A DNA stretch of 51,081 bases from Candidatus Segatella albertsiae (GTDB taxonomy: Bacteria > Bacteroidota > Bacteroidia > Bacteroidales > Bacteroidaceae): contig DKCU01000158.1 in assembly GCA_002451555.1 (NCBI GenBank), forward strand, positions 1 through 51,081, in the 5' to 3' direction. The first letter of the stretch is position 1. Each line of letters starts with the position of its first letter. This document shows, piece after piece, positions 34,501-43,013 of the stretch. The notes beneath the pieces were generated by a model, which searched no databases, was not told where the DNA came from, and was given only the letters and a program-made list of their open reading frames with translations. Position numbers and translations under genes: made by a program.

Positions 34501-36486
34501 ATGACTAAACAACTTATTTTCATTGCCACCTTATTAAATATGGCAACTCTTGCGTCAGCCGATAACTATCTGGTGAAATCTCCAGATGGCAAGATTGTCG
34601 CAGAACTCAACACAGATAAAAATCTCTCTCTTGTTTTCAGGTTTAATGGCTCCACTCTCTTAGGAGAGTCACCAATAGGTATGAAGCTGAAAGATGGAAG
34701 GGACATTGGTATTGCACCTAAGGTTATCAGTAAGAAACTAACCTACCACAAAGAAAGTATCAATGCTCCTTTCTATCGCCAGCCATCGTTCGATGTCAAC
34801 TACCAAGAGCTCAACCTCAAACTGAAAGATGGATTCGGAATTATTCTGAGAGCGTATGACGAGGGTGTAGCATATAGATTTTACAACAAGCGAAAAGGCA
34901 AAACCATCGTTCTCGACGAAACTGCTGAATATAACTTCGGAAAGGATAAGAAAGCATGGCTTTCCTACACGACCAATGACAAGAAACCTTTTGCCATGGC
35001 CTTCCAAAATATTTATGAACAAACTCGCTTAGATTCCGCCAAGCAAAAGTTAGCTTTTCTACCTGCCACCGTGGATTGCGGACAAGCCAAAGTGACTATT
35101 TTGGAAAGCGACCTCAAACGCTACCCTGGCATGTGGTTACAAGCCAACAGTTGCCAACGCGACAAAGAGGACGGCACACTGAGAGCTACCTTCGCCCCCT
35201 ATCCCAAGGACATGGACTATTACGCATGGCGACATATGTCGTACGTTAAAGACGCCCAAGACTACATCTCCGAATCCAGTGATGAGCGTACTTATCCTTG
35301 GCGCATATTTGCCATTACGGAAAAAGATACAGAAATGCCGACCAACAACCTCGTATATGCATTGGCGAGACCCAACAAAATCGGTGACACTTCATGGATC
35401 AAGCCCGGAAAAGTAGCTTGGGACTGGTGGAACGACTGGAATCTAAAAGGTGTAAACTTCAAAGCTGGCATCAACTTTGACACCTATAAATATTATATAG
35501 ACTTTGCAGCCAACCATGGACTGGAATACATTGTTCTCGACGAGGGATGGTACAATTCCAACGAAGGGAGCATTCTCAAGCCCATCGACGAGATACGATT
35601 GCCTGAGCTGATTGAATACGCCAAGAAAAAGAATGTCGGTATCGTACTATGGGCCGTCTTCAATGTCATGGACGAAAACTTAGAGAAGATATGCAAGACC
35701 TATGCCGACATGGGTATCAAGGGATTCAAGGTTGACTTTATGGACCGCGATGACCAAACTGCCGTAGAAATGGTAGAACGGCTTGCTGCTTGCACAGCTA
35801 AGCACCACCTTGTGCTCGACCTTCACGGCATCTACAAACCAGCAGGCTTGAATCGTACCTATCCCAATATCCTCAACTACGAGAGTGTGTTTGGTATGGA
35901 AGAATGTCGCTGGACCGAGTTGAAAAACGATATGCCACGCTATGATGTCACCTTTCCATACATCCGTATGATGGCAGGGCAAGTCGATTTCACACCTGGT
36001 GCCATGAGAAATGGAACCAAGCAAGACTGGAGAGCCATCTACACCAAGCCTATATCGATGGGTACAAGATGCCATCAAGCAGCTTGCTATGTGGTACAAG
36101 ACAGCCCTTTCACCATGCTTGCCGATACCCCTACCAACTACGAGGCAGACGAAACATACACCCGCTATATCGCATCCGTTCCTGTCGTTTTTGATAAAAC
36201 CATCGTTTTGCAAGGTGAAATTGGGAAATACATCGTCACAGCTCGCAAAAAAGGCAACGATTGGTACATCGGTGGACAGAACAACTGGGACGAGCGAGAC
36301 CTCACCGTCAAGTTGGATTTCATAGAAGAAGGAGAATACGAAGCTCATATACTACAAGATGGAATCAACGCCAACCACGACGCAGAGGACTATGCGATAA
36401 AAACAGAAATCGTCAACAATCATTCACAAAAGAACATTCATCTCGCTTCTGGTGGTGGTTTTGTCATCAAGCTCTACAAGAAATGA
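34501..36486 (+). CDS. GH97 glycoside hydrolase, probable retaining alpha-galactosidase
   Basis: A 661-residue exported enzyme of family GH97. Signal peptide (MTKQLIFIATLLNMATLASA), N-terminal beta-sandwich (about 20-280) starting LVKSPDGKIVAEL, a catalytic barrel with KVAWDWWNDWNLKGVNFK and YIVLDEGWY, and a C-terminal beta domain. Family GH97 contains inverting alpha-glucosidases (SusB) and retaining alpha-galactosidases. Asp412 in GFKVDFMDRDDQ sits where the retaining nucleophile is found (about residue 415 in the characterised Bacteroides enzyme), so retaining alpha-galactosidase is favoured; this is motif-level inference. It is first in a two-gene plus-strand unit with GH127, 55 bp apart. 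Confidence 0.9.
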   Translation: MTKQLIFIATLLNMATLASADNYLVKSPDGKIVAELNTDKNLSLVFRFNGSTLLGESPIGMKLKDGRDIGIAPKVISKKLTYHKESINAPFYRQPSFDVNYQELNLKLKDGFGIILRAYDEGVAYRFYNKRKGKTIVLDETAEYNFGKDKKAWLSYTTNDKKPFAMAFQNIYEQTRLDSAKQKLAFLPATVDCGQAKVTILESDLKRYPGMWLQANSCQRDKEDGTLRATFAPYPKDMDYYAWRHMSYVKDAQDYISESSDERTYPWRIFAITEKDTEMPTNNLVYALARPNKIGDTSWIKPGKVAWDWWNDWNLKGVNFKAGINFDTYKYYIDFAANHGLEYIVLDEGWYNSNEGSILKPIDEIRLPELIEYAKKKNVGIVLWAVFNVMDENLEKICKTYADMGIKGFKVDFMDRDDQTAVEMVERLAACTAKHHLVLDLHGIYKPAGLNRTYPNILNYESVFGMEECRWTELKNDMPRYDVTFPYIRMMAGQVDFTPGAMRNGTKQDWRAIYTKPISMGTRCHQAACYVVQDSPFTMLADTPTNYEADETYTRYIASVPVVFDKTIVLQGEIGKYIVTARKKGNDWYIGGQNNWDERDLTVKLDFIEEGEYEAHILQDGINANHDAEDYAIKTEIVNNHSQKNIHLASGGGFVIKLYKK

Positions 36487-36541
36487 TATTTTCTCTCAAA
36501 ACAAATAATCATTTTCTCGAAACAATAAATAAAACAGATAC

Positions 36542-39016
36542 ATGAAGAAAGTCTTTATTGCATCAGCCTTGGCGGTATTGTCATTGACACCAGCCATGGC
36601 ACAAAAAGTGAACAAGAGTTCGGGTGGTTATCCTATCACCCCTGTACCTTTCACATCTGTCAAAGTATGGAACAACACGTTCTGGGGACAGCGTATCGAG
36701 ACCTCTCGGAAGGTGACGATTCCTCTTGCCTTCAGCAAATGTGAGTCGGAAGGACGATACAAGAACTTCGAACGTGCCGCACATCCAAGCGACAAGTACG
36801 ACGTGAGCAAGCTCATGCCACTGAGTTTCGATGACACCGACCCTTACAAGACTATCGAGGGCGCAAGCTATGTGCTGCAGACCTACCCCGACAAGAAGTT
36901 GAAGGCATATATCGATAGCGTGCTCGACATCATCGCACCAGCACAAGAAGCGGATGGCTACCTCTATACCGCCCGCACACAGAATCCTAAGAAACCTCAC
37001 TACTGGGCAGGCGACAAGAGATGGAGCAAGGAGGAAGACCTGAGCCATGAGCTTTACAACCTCGGCCACATGGTGGAAGGTGCCGTCGCACACTGGCAGG
37101 CCACAGGCAGCCGAAAGTTCCTTGACATCGCCATCCGATATGCCGACTGCGTGGTACGAGAGGTAGGTCCCAACCCTGGACAGGCTTGCGTAGTGCCAGG
37201 TCACCAAATCGCTGAGATGGCTCTCTGCAAACTCTATCTCGCCACAGGCAACAAAAAGTATCTGGACGAGGCCAAGTTCTTCCTCGATTACCGTGGTAAG
37301 ACAAAAATCAAGACAGAGTACTCGCAGAGCCACAAGCCTGTATTGCAACAGAACGAGGCAGTAGGCCATGCCGTGCGCGCCACCTATATGTACGCTGGTA
37401 TGGCAGACGTTGCTGCCCTCACCGGCGACACCGCCTACATCCATGCCATCGACCGCATCTGGGACAACATCGTAAGCAAGAAACTCTATATCACGGGCGG
37501 CATCGGCGCCACCAGCAATGGCGAGGCTTTTGGTCCGAACTACTACTTGCCTAACATGAGCGCCTACTGCGAGACTTGCGCAGCCATCGGCAATGTATAT
37601 GTCAATTATCGACTTTTCCTTCTCCATGGAGAAAGCAAGTATTACGATGTCTTGGAGCGTACCTTATATAATGGTCTCATCAGCGGCGTGAGCATGGACG
37701 GAGGCGGGTTCTTCTATCCGAACCCATTGGAGAGCATGGGACAACACCAGCGCCAAGCGTGGTTTGGTTGTGCTTGTTGCCCAAGCAACATCTGCCGTTT
37801 CCTACCTTCATTGCCTGGCTATGTATATGCCGTGAAGGACAAGAACGTATATGTCAACCTCTTCCTAAGCAACTCCACATCGCTGAATGTTGCGGGCAAG
37901 AAAGTGGCTTTGAGCCAAGACACCCAATATCCTTGGAACGGTGACATCGCCATCAAGATAGACGAGAACAAGGCTGGCAACTTCGGCATGAAAATCCGCA
38001 TCCCAGGATGGTTGAAAGGACAACCTGTGCCAAGCGACCTATATTATTACAGCGACGGCAAGCGTCTCGACTACACCATCACCGTAAATGGCAAGAAGGT
38101 GGATGCCAAGGTGACCGACGACGGTTACTATACGATTGCTCGCAAATGGAAGAAAGGCGACGTGGTACGTGTCCACTTCGACATGGATGTGCGCACTGTG
38201 CGTGCCAACAACAAGGTGGAGGCTGACCGTGGCTGCGTGAGCATCGAGCGTGGACCACTGGTATATTGCGCTGAATGGCCAGACAACAAGGGCTTCGACA
38301 TCATGAATGTACTGGAGAACCAGGAGCCTACCTTCAAAGAAGGAAAACTGTCATACGATGGGTTCATCGCTCCTAAGTACAAGAACACCCTGACCCAATA
38401 CAAGGGACAATACTTGGAGACGCTGACCAATCCAGTACAGACTTTGAGCTTCGACAAGAGTGGCAAACTATCTGTCAAGGACGAGACGCTCACCCTCATA
38501 CCTTACTTTGCGTGGGCACACCGAGGCAATGGCAATATGAAGGTATGGCTTCCACAGGAAGTGAAGGCTACCAAACCTTCTACTCCAGCCACACTCGCCT
38601 CACAAGCCCAAGTAGCATTCTCATCTCCTGTACCAGCCAAGGCCAGCATCACTGACGGATTGATTCCTGCCGACGAGAACGACCGCTCTATCCCATACAT
38701 CCACTGGTGGCCTAAGAAGAACACCACGGAATGGATTACATACACGTTCCCTGAGACCAAGGAAATCAAGAGTAGCACCGTATATTGGTATGATGACCAG
38801 CCTTGGGGTGGTTGCAAGGTGCCAGACAGTTGGAAGATTTACTACCAGGACGAGAGTGGCAACTGGCAGGAAGTGAAGAACGCAGACCAATACCCTTGCA
38901 AGAAAGGCGTGGCTTGCATCGTCAACTTCACTCCTGTGAAAACCAAAGCTCTCAAATTGGAGTTGAAACAACCAGAGACCCACTCTTGTGGTTTGTTCGA
39001 ATGGAGCGTGAAATAA
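36542..39016 (+). CDS. GH127 beta-L-arabinofuranosidase with C-terminal discoidin-like module
   Basis: An 824-residue exported GH127 enzyme. The signal peptide ends near AMAQ. The active-site residues of Bifidobacterium HypBA1 are conserved in order: acid/base Glu328 in SNGEAFGP (HypBA1 Glu322), zinc ligands Glu344 and Cys346 in AYCETCAAIG (338, 340), and Cys412/Cys413 in FGCACCPSN (417, 418, the first being the nucleophile). HypBA1 releases beta-L-arabinofuranose from hydroxyproline-linked arabino-oligosaccharides. The C-terminal 150 residues (from about 675) form a beta-sandwich resembling discoidin/CBM32 domains, ending TKALKLELKQPETHSCGLFEWSV. It follows GH97 and ends before a strong terminator. 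Confidence 0.94.
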   Translation: MKKVFIASALAVLSLTPAMAQKVNKSSGGYPITPVPFTSVKVWNNTFWGQRIETSRKVTIPLAFSKCESEGRYKNFERAAHPSDKYDVSKLMPLSFDDTDPYKTIEGASYVLQTYPDKKLKAYIDSVLDIIAPAQEADGYLYTARTQNPKKPHYWAGDKRWSKEEDLSHELYNLGHMVEGAVAHWQATGSRKFLDIAIRYADCVVREVGPNPGQACVVPGHQIAEMALCKLYLATGNKKYLDEAKFFLDYRGKTKIKTEYSQSHKPVLQQNEAVGHAVRATYMYAGMADVAALTGDTAYIHAIDRIWDNIVSKKLYITGGIGATSNGEAFGPNYYLPNMSAYCETCAAIGNVYVNYRLFLLHGESKYYDVLERTLYNGLISGVSMDGGGFFYPNPLESMGQHQRQAWFGCACCPSNICRFLPSLPGYVYAVKDKNVYVNLFLSNSTSLNVAGKKVALSQDTQYPWNGDIAIKIDENKAGNFGMKIRIPGWLKGQPVPSDLYYYSDGKRLDYTITVNGKKVDAKVTDDGYYTIARKWKKGDVVRVHFDMDVRTVRANNKVEADRGCVSIERGPLVYCAEWPDNKGFDIMNVLENQEPTFKEGKLSYDGFIAPKYKNTLTQYKGQYLETLTNPVQTLSFDKSGKLSVKDETLTLIPYFAWAHRGNGNMKVWLPQEVKATKPSTPATLASQAQVAFSSPVPAKASITDGLIPADENDRSIPYIHWWPKKNTTEWITYTFPETKEIKSSTVYWYDDQPWGGCKVPDSWKIYYQDESGNWQEVKNADQYPCKKGVACIVNFTPVKTKALKLELKQPETHSCGLFEWSVK

Positions 39017-39154
39017 AAATCAACTCTCTCGTATATATATAAAGATCAATTCTCTTTCGTATATAATTAAGGAACAATTCTCTCTCGTATATAATTAATA
39101 GTATTATTGTAAACTATAGTGCAAAAACAAAAGACTATAAAAATAATACAAATC

Positions 39155-39187
39155 GAAAGCGCGACGTAGTGATTACGTTGCGCTTTC
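39155..39187 (+). terminator. Rho-independent terminator after GH127
   Basis: A 14-bp stem (39155-39168 with 39174-39187, one G-T pair) and a 5-base loop, followed by TGCTTTTG. It closes the GH97-GH127 transcript and separates the utilisation locus from the phosphate transporter. Confidence 0.8.
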
Positions 39188-39228
39188 TGCTTTTGTAACC
39201 TTAACAAGATTGCTCACCACTTCTATAA

Positions 39229-39286
39229 CTTTAACAAGATTGTAACACCTGTTTAAATTGCCTGTAACATCCCCGAAGTACCTTTG
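39229..39286 (+). promoter_or_regulatory. Pho-box-like array and promoter of the PiT gene
   Basis: Four consecutive 11-bp units start at 39229, 39240, 39251 and 39262 with heads CTTTAAC, TTGTAAC, GTTTAAA and CTGTAAC. The last head ends 10 bp before the -7 box TACCTTTG (39279-39286), the position a PhoB-type activator takes in other bacteria. The head CTGTAAC is the same as in front of the polyphosphate operon (8255-8272). Confidence 0.6.
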
Positions 39287-39315
39287 CACCCAGAAATATA
39301 TATTAAGAAAAAAAC

Positions 39316-41562
39316 ATGGGTACAATTTATTTATGTATTGTGATCTTCCTGCTCTGCTTGGCAGTGTTTGATCTCTTCGTGGGAGTCAGCAACGACGCTG
39401 TCAACTTCCTGCAATCCGCCATCGGTGCCAAGGTGGCGAAGTTTCGCACGGTGCTGATCATCGCATCCTGCGGTGTGGTTCTCGGAGCCATCATGTCATC
39501 GGGTATGATGGACATCGCCCGACATGGCATCATGAGCCCGGACCACTTCACCTTCGAGGAAGTGATGACGCTCTTCCTTGCCGTCATGGTGACGGATGTC
39601 ATCGTCTTGGATGTGTTCAATACGCTCGGTATGCCTACCTCCACCACCGTCTCGCTGGTGTTTGAGTTGTTAGGCGGTGCTTTCATTCTCGCTACCTTGA
39701 AAATGTGGGGCGACCCAAGTCTCAACTATGGCATCTTGCTCAACAGCAACAAGGCTTTGGAGGTTATCATTGGTATCTTCGCCTCGGTAGCCATCGCCTT
39801 CTTCTTCGGTATGATTGTGATGTGGCTTTCTCGTATCGTCTTCACCTTCAACTACAAGAAGCACAGTCGTTACTCCATCGCCATCTTCGGTGGTATCGCC
39901 TTCACCGCCCTCTCCTACTTCATCTTCATGAAGGGCTTGGGCAAGAGTCCTTACTTGCCAACAGACATCAAGGACTACATCGACGCCAACATCGGGATGC
40001 TCCTCGTTGTTACTTTCATCGTTTCTGCCATCGTGATGGAGTTCCTGCACCTTTGCCGTGTCAATATTTTCAAGTTCACCGTCTTGATGGGAACATTTGG
40101 ACTGGCGATGGCTTTCGCTGGCAATGACCTCGTCAACTTCATCGGTGTGCCGCTCGCAGGTCTCTCCAGCTACCAGGATTTCACTGCCAACGCCAATGGT
40201 GCTGCTCCTGATTCATTCTTGATGACTTCCCTGATGGAGAGTGCCAAGACCACTCCTGTCTATCTCCTGATAGCAGGTGCCGTGATGATTGTCGCCATGG
40301 CTACCTCCAAGAAAGCACAAAACGTGATTAAGACTTCCGTCGATTTGAGCCGCCAGGACGAGGGCGACGAAATGTTTGGTAGCTCGAAAGTGGCTCGTGT
40401 CATCGTGCGCAACTGCCAGGCTTCCGACTCTTGGCTCAACCGTTACTTGCCACAGGGACTCAAGAATTGGATCAACTCTCGCTTCAACAAGAATGATGTG
40501 GAACTGGAAGAGAACGCCGCCTTCGACGTGGTACGTGCAGCCGTCAACCTCGTGTTGGCTTCCATGCTCATCACCATCGGTACCAACCTCAAGTTACCTC
40601 TCTCTACCACTTACGTTACCTTCATGGTTGCGATGGGTTCTTCACTTGCCGACCGTGCCTGGAGCCGTGAGAGCGCTGTGTTCCGTGTCACGGGTGTGCT
40701 GAGTGTCATCGGTGGATGGTTTATCACCGCTGGCGTAGCCTTCTTCGCTTGCTCCATCGTATGTCTCGCCATGTATTTCGGTGGCATCGTGGTCAAGGCA
40801 GCTTTCATGGCAGTAGTCATCTTCATGCTCATCCGCAGCAACATCCAGTACAACAAGAAGCAGAAGCAAGAGAGCAAGAGCAATAGCTTCCAGCTCATGA
40901 TGCGTGCTCACGACCCAGAGATTGTGTGGGATATGCTCCGCAAGCACGTGAGCAAGACCCAGAGCTACGTGTGCCACTTCGCCCTCAACGAGTTCAATCT
41001 CGTCATGGATGGTCTTGCCAACGAGAACGCTCGTGACCTGCGCCACGCCAACAAGGAGTTGAAGAACGAACAGGAGATGCTCAAGAAGTTCCGCCGCCAG
41101 GAGATGCTCGGTTTGAAACGCTCTCCGATGGATATCGCCATCGAGCGCAACACCTGGTTCCACCTGGGTGCCAACAGCAACCAGCAGTTCATCTACTCCC
41201 TCCGCCGTATGCTCGACCCTATCAAGGAGCACGTCGATAACAACTTCAATCCTCTGCCTGAGGAATACATCAAGGAGTTCACTCCTGTACGCCAGAAGAT
41301 CAACGACCTCATGAAGATGAGTTGCGAGCAGATTGAGACGGGTAGATACGAGAACTATCGTGAGATTCTCGCCGAGGCGGATGCTTGCAAGGACGAGTTG
41401 TCTTTGATTCGTAAGAAGCACATCGACCGCATTCAGAACATGGGCGACAACACGCTTCTCAAAGTATCGCTTGTTTATCTGAATGTACTTCAGGAGAGCC
41501 AGGAGTTCCTCAGCGTGATGAGACACCAGCTCAGAGCTGCCAAGAAGTTCATGGAGAATTAA
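39316..41562 (+). CDS. PiT family phosphate transporter with PhoU-like C-terminal domain
   Basis: A 748-residue inner-membrane inorganic phosphate transporter. The two PHO4 signatures are visible: DLFVGVSNDAVNFLQSAIGAKVA at the N-terminus and FAGNDLVNFIGVPLAG near residue 265, with about ten membrane helices to residue 515. The last 220 residues are soluble and helical (from about 530, MRAHDPEIVWDMLRKHVSKTQSYVCHF to the end) and resemble PhoU/DUF47 regulators, which normally are separate proteins beside PiT genes. The start lies behind a promoter with an 11-bp-period Pho-type array, so induction by phosphate starvation is likely. A bidirectional hairpin follows the stop. Confidence 0.93.
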   Translation: MGTIYLCIVIFLLCLAVFDLFVGVSNDAVNFLQSAIGAKVAKFRTVLIIASCGVVLGAIMSSGMMDIARHGIMSPDHFTFEEVMTLFLAVMVTDVIVLDVFNTLGMPTSTTVSLVFELLGGAFILATLKMWGDPSLNYGILLNSNKALEVIIGIFASVAIAFFFGMIVMWLSRIVFTFNYKKHSRYSIAIFGGIAFTALSYFIFMKGLGKSPYLPTDIKDYIDANIGMLLVVTFIVSAIVMEFLHLCRVNIFKFTVLMGTFGLAMAFAGNDLVNFIGVPLAGLSSYQDFTANANGAAPDSFLMTSLMESAKTTPVYLLIAGAVMIVAMATSKKAQNVIKTSVDLSRQDEGDEMFGSSKVARVIVRNCQASDSWLNRYLPQGLKNWINSRFNKNDVELEENAAFDVVRAAVNLVLASMLITIGTNLKLPLSTTYVTFMVAMGSSLADRAWSRESAVFRVTGVLSVIGGWFITAGVAFFACSIVCLAMYFGGIVVKAAFMAVVIFMLIRSNIQYNKKQKQESKSNSFQLMMRAHDPEIVWDMLRKHVSKTQSYVCHFALNEFNLVMDGLANENARDLRHANKELKNEQEMLKKFRRQEMLGLKRSPMDIAIERNTWFHLGANSNQQFIYSLRRMLDPIKEHVDNNFNPLPEEYIKEFTPVRQKINDLMKMSCEQIETGRYENYREILAEADACKDELSLIRKKHIDRIQNMGDNTLLKVSLVYLNVLQESQEFLSVMRHQLRAAKKFMEN

Positions 41563-41587
41563 TCGACTAAATACTTGATTCATAAAA

Positions 41588-41627
41588 AAAATCCGATAAG
41601 GCTTGCATCGAAGCTTTATCGGATTTT
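41588..41627. terminator. Bidirectional terminator between PiT and menE
   Basis: A 17-bp stem (41588-41604 with 41611-41627, one G-T pair) with loop GCATCG, A-rich on its left side and with a T-run on its right. It serves both converging genes. Confidence 0.9.
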
Positions 41628-41636
41628 TTGATAGCC

Positions 41637-42785
41637 TTAGCATTTCCCCATCAAGATACTTCTCTTGGGCTTTCCCGTTTCCGTCAGGGGTAGATGGTCG
41701 AAATGAAGGTATTCCTTGGGAATCCAATATTTCGGCAATATCTCTCGGCAGATATGTTCCACCCCTTGCAAGTCTTGCGACTCGGTGATGAGCACAGCGA
41801 TTTCTCCAAATTTCTCGTCTTTCTTCTTCGCAAGCATGAAGGGAGCCAAGAGATAAGGACGTAGCTTGTCCTCCACTTCCTCTATTTGGATTTTGATGCC
41901 ACCGCTACAGATCACATTGTCCTTCCTGCCTTTGATACGAAAGAGAAACTGATGTCCTGAATCAGGACATAGGCAAATTCCATGTCCATGAGTTTCGGAT
42001 GGTGTGAATTTCTCCTTGATTTCCACGATGTCGTTGGTGACAAGCTGTTTCTCACAAACCAATGGTGCGTCGATGACAAGACAGCCTTCCTCATGGGTGC
42101 CAATTCTCACGCTGTCGAAAGGTTGATACCAGTCGCTTGCCTCCTTGCCGTTCAATCGCCGCAATGCGATATGCGAAAGCGTCTCTGTCATGCCATACGT
42201 GCTCCAGATGGCATTCTCATACCCATTCTTCTTGCGAAATTCCTCGGACATTTCCCTAAGTTCACTCGCCAAAGCATCATCTATCGCTCCACCTCCAATA
42301 ATTAAGTTTTTGATATGGCTCAATCGCTCTCGCTCCTCGGGTACTTGCAAACTGTTATAGACTTGCATCGGCACCATCGCCACGAAATCGAAACATATAT
42401 CGCCCACGTCGTGCCCCAAAGATTCAATATCGCCCACGTCATGCTCAGATGCTTTTTTTCCATCGGAAGCAAAATCCATCAACAAGGAATGGGCAAGAGA
42501 CTCATCCGAAAGTGGATGTCCGCTGGGCTTGACGGAAACAAGTTGAAGATGACGCTCGATGCTCCGCACCACCATCATCTTGCCGGCGATATAGTCGAGC
42601 GACATACAGAGCAAGGCGGTGTCGCCTGGCTTCAAACCCAGGAAATCGCAAGTGATGCGAGCGGAGTTGAGCATTTTCTCTTTCTCCACCATCATCGGCT
42701 TCGGCTTGCCGGTAGAGCCACTGGTATGAACCAAAAGGCAATCGCTACTATTATTCCATTCGTTTAGAAATTCACTTAACTCCAT
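41637..42785 (-). CDS. menE: o-Succinylbenzoate-CoA ligase MenE
   Basis: Activates o-succinylbenzoate with CoA and ATP in menaquinone synthesis. The 382-residue product is an acyl-adenylate enzyme with an N-terminal part shorter than classical MenE, as usual in Bacteroidota: P-loop LLVHTSGSTGKPKPMMVEK (residues about 18-36), WSTYGMTETLSHIALR, FRIKGRKDNVICSGGIKIQIEEVE and the C-terminal LPLTETGKPKRSIL with the catalytic lysine. An in-frame 30-bp repeat lies at 42397-42443, giving HDVGDI twice, ten residues apart. The neighbour upstream is menC, 228 bp away across a 23-bp repeat array. The context is menaquinone, the respiratory quinone of these anaerobes. Confidence 0.93.
   Translation of the reverse strand: MELSEFLNEWNNSSDCLLVHTSGSTGKPKPMMVEKEKMLNSARITCDFLGLKPGDTALLCMSLDYIAGKMMVVRSIERHLQLVSVKPSGHPLSDESLAHSLLMDFASDGKKASEHDVGDIESLGHDVGDICFDFVAMVPMQVYNSLQVPEERERLSHIKNLIIGGGAIDDALASELREMSEEFRKKNGYENAIWSTYGMTETLSHIALRRLNGKEASDWYQPFDSVRIGTHEEGCLVIDAPLVCEKQLVTNDIVEIKEKFTPSETHGHGICLCPDSGHQFLFRIKGRKDNVICSGGIKIQIEEVEDKLRPYLLAPFMLAKKKDEKFGEIAVLITESQDLQGVEHICREILPKYWIPKEYLHFDHLPLTETGKPKRSILMGKC
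42397..42443 (-). repeat. In-frame 30-bp repeat inside menE
   Basis: ATATCGCCCACGTC(G/A)TG occurs at 42397 and 42427, 30 bp apart, encoding HDVGDI twice in the protein. The period is the same as in the menC repeat, although the sequence is unrelated. Confidence 0.8.
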
Positions 42786-43013
42786 TTATATTTATCATTT
42801 CACACAGAAATGCCGTTTATATAATTTTACTAACATTCACACTACGTTCATAATTATTCACCGCACATTCATTTTTGAAGGGAAATCAAGCACAGGAAAA
42901 GACCATGAAAAAATATAGAAAATGATGTCGTACGACTATGCACCTTCATGTCGTACAACTATAGTTGCCCATGTCGTACGTTCATAACAAGTATAGTCGT
43001 ACGACATGACCAT
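42786..43013. repeat. menC-menE gap with a four-unit 23-bp repeat array
   Basis: The gap contains four palindromic cores at exact 23-bp spacing: GTCGTACGAC (42927), GTCGTACAAC (42950), GTCGTACGTT (42973) and GTCGTACGAC (42996). Units 1-3 share the flanks ATGTCGTAC...; the fourth reads as the inverted copy of the first (TATAGTCGTACGACAT). It starts 8 bp after the menC stop. Copy number and period equal those of the array at the hsdS end. No clear promoter for menE is seen in the remaining sequence. Confidence 0.75.

Larger units (their letters stand above)
39017..39315. promoter_or_regulatory. Intergenic region: 28-bp repeats, terminator, Pho-type PiT promoter
   Basis: Right after the GH127 stop, three copies of a CAAnTCTCTnTCGTATATA unit occur with CGT at 39030, 39058 and 39086 (28-bp period). 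A terminator hairpin follows at 39155-39187. The PiT promoter then occupies 39196-39286: a 17-bp direct repeat (TAACnTTAACAAGATTG at 39196-39212 and 39226-39242), an 11-bp-period array, and TACCTTTG. Confidence 0.65.

Noticed and set aside
36581..37627. 348-codon minus-strand frame opposite GH127
   Set aside because: Antisense shadow caused by codon bias of a clear GH127 gene.
42786..42924. Riboswitch or leader before menE
   Set aside because: No conserved aptamer core or stable multi-stem fold was recognised outside the repeat array.
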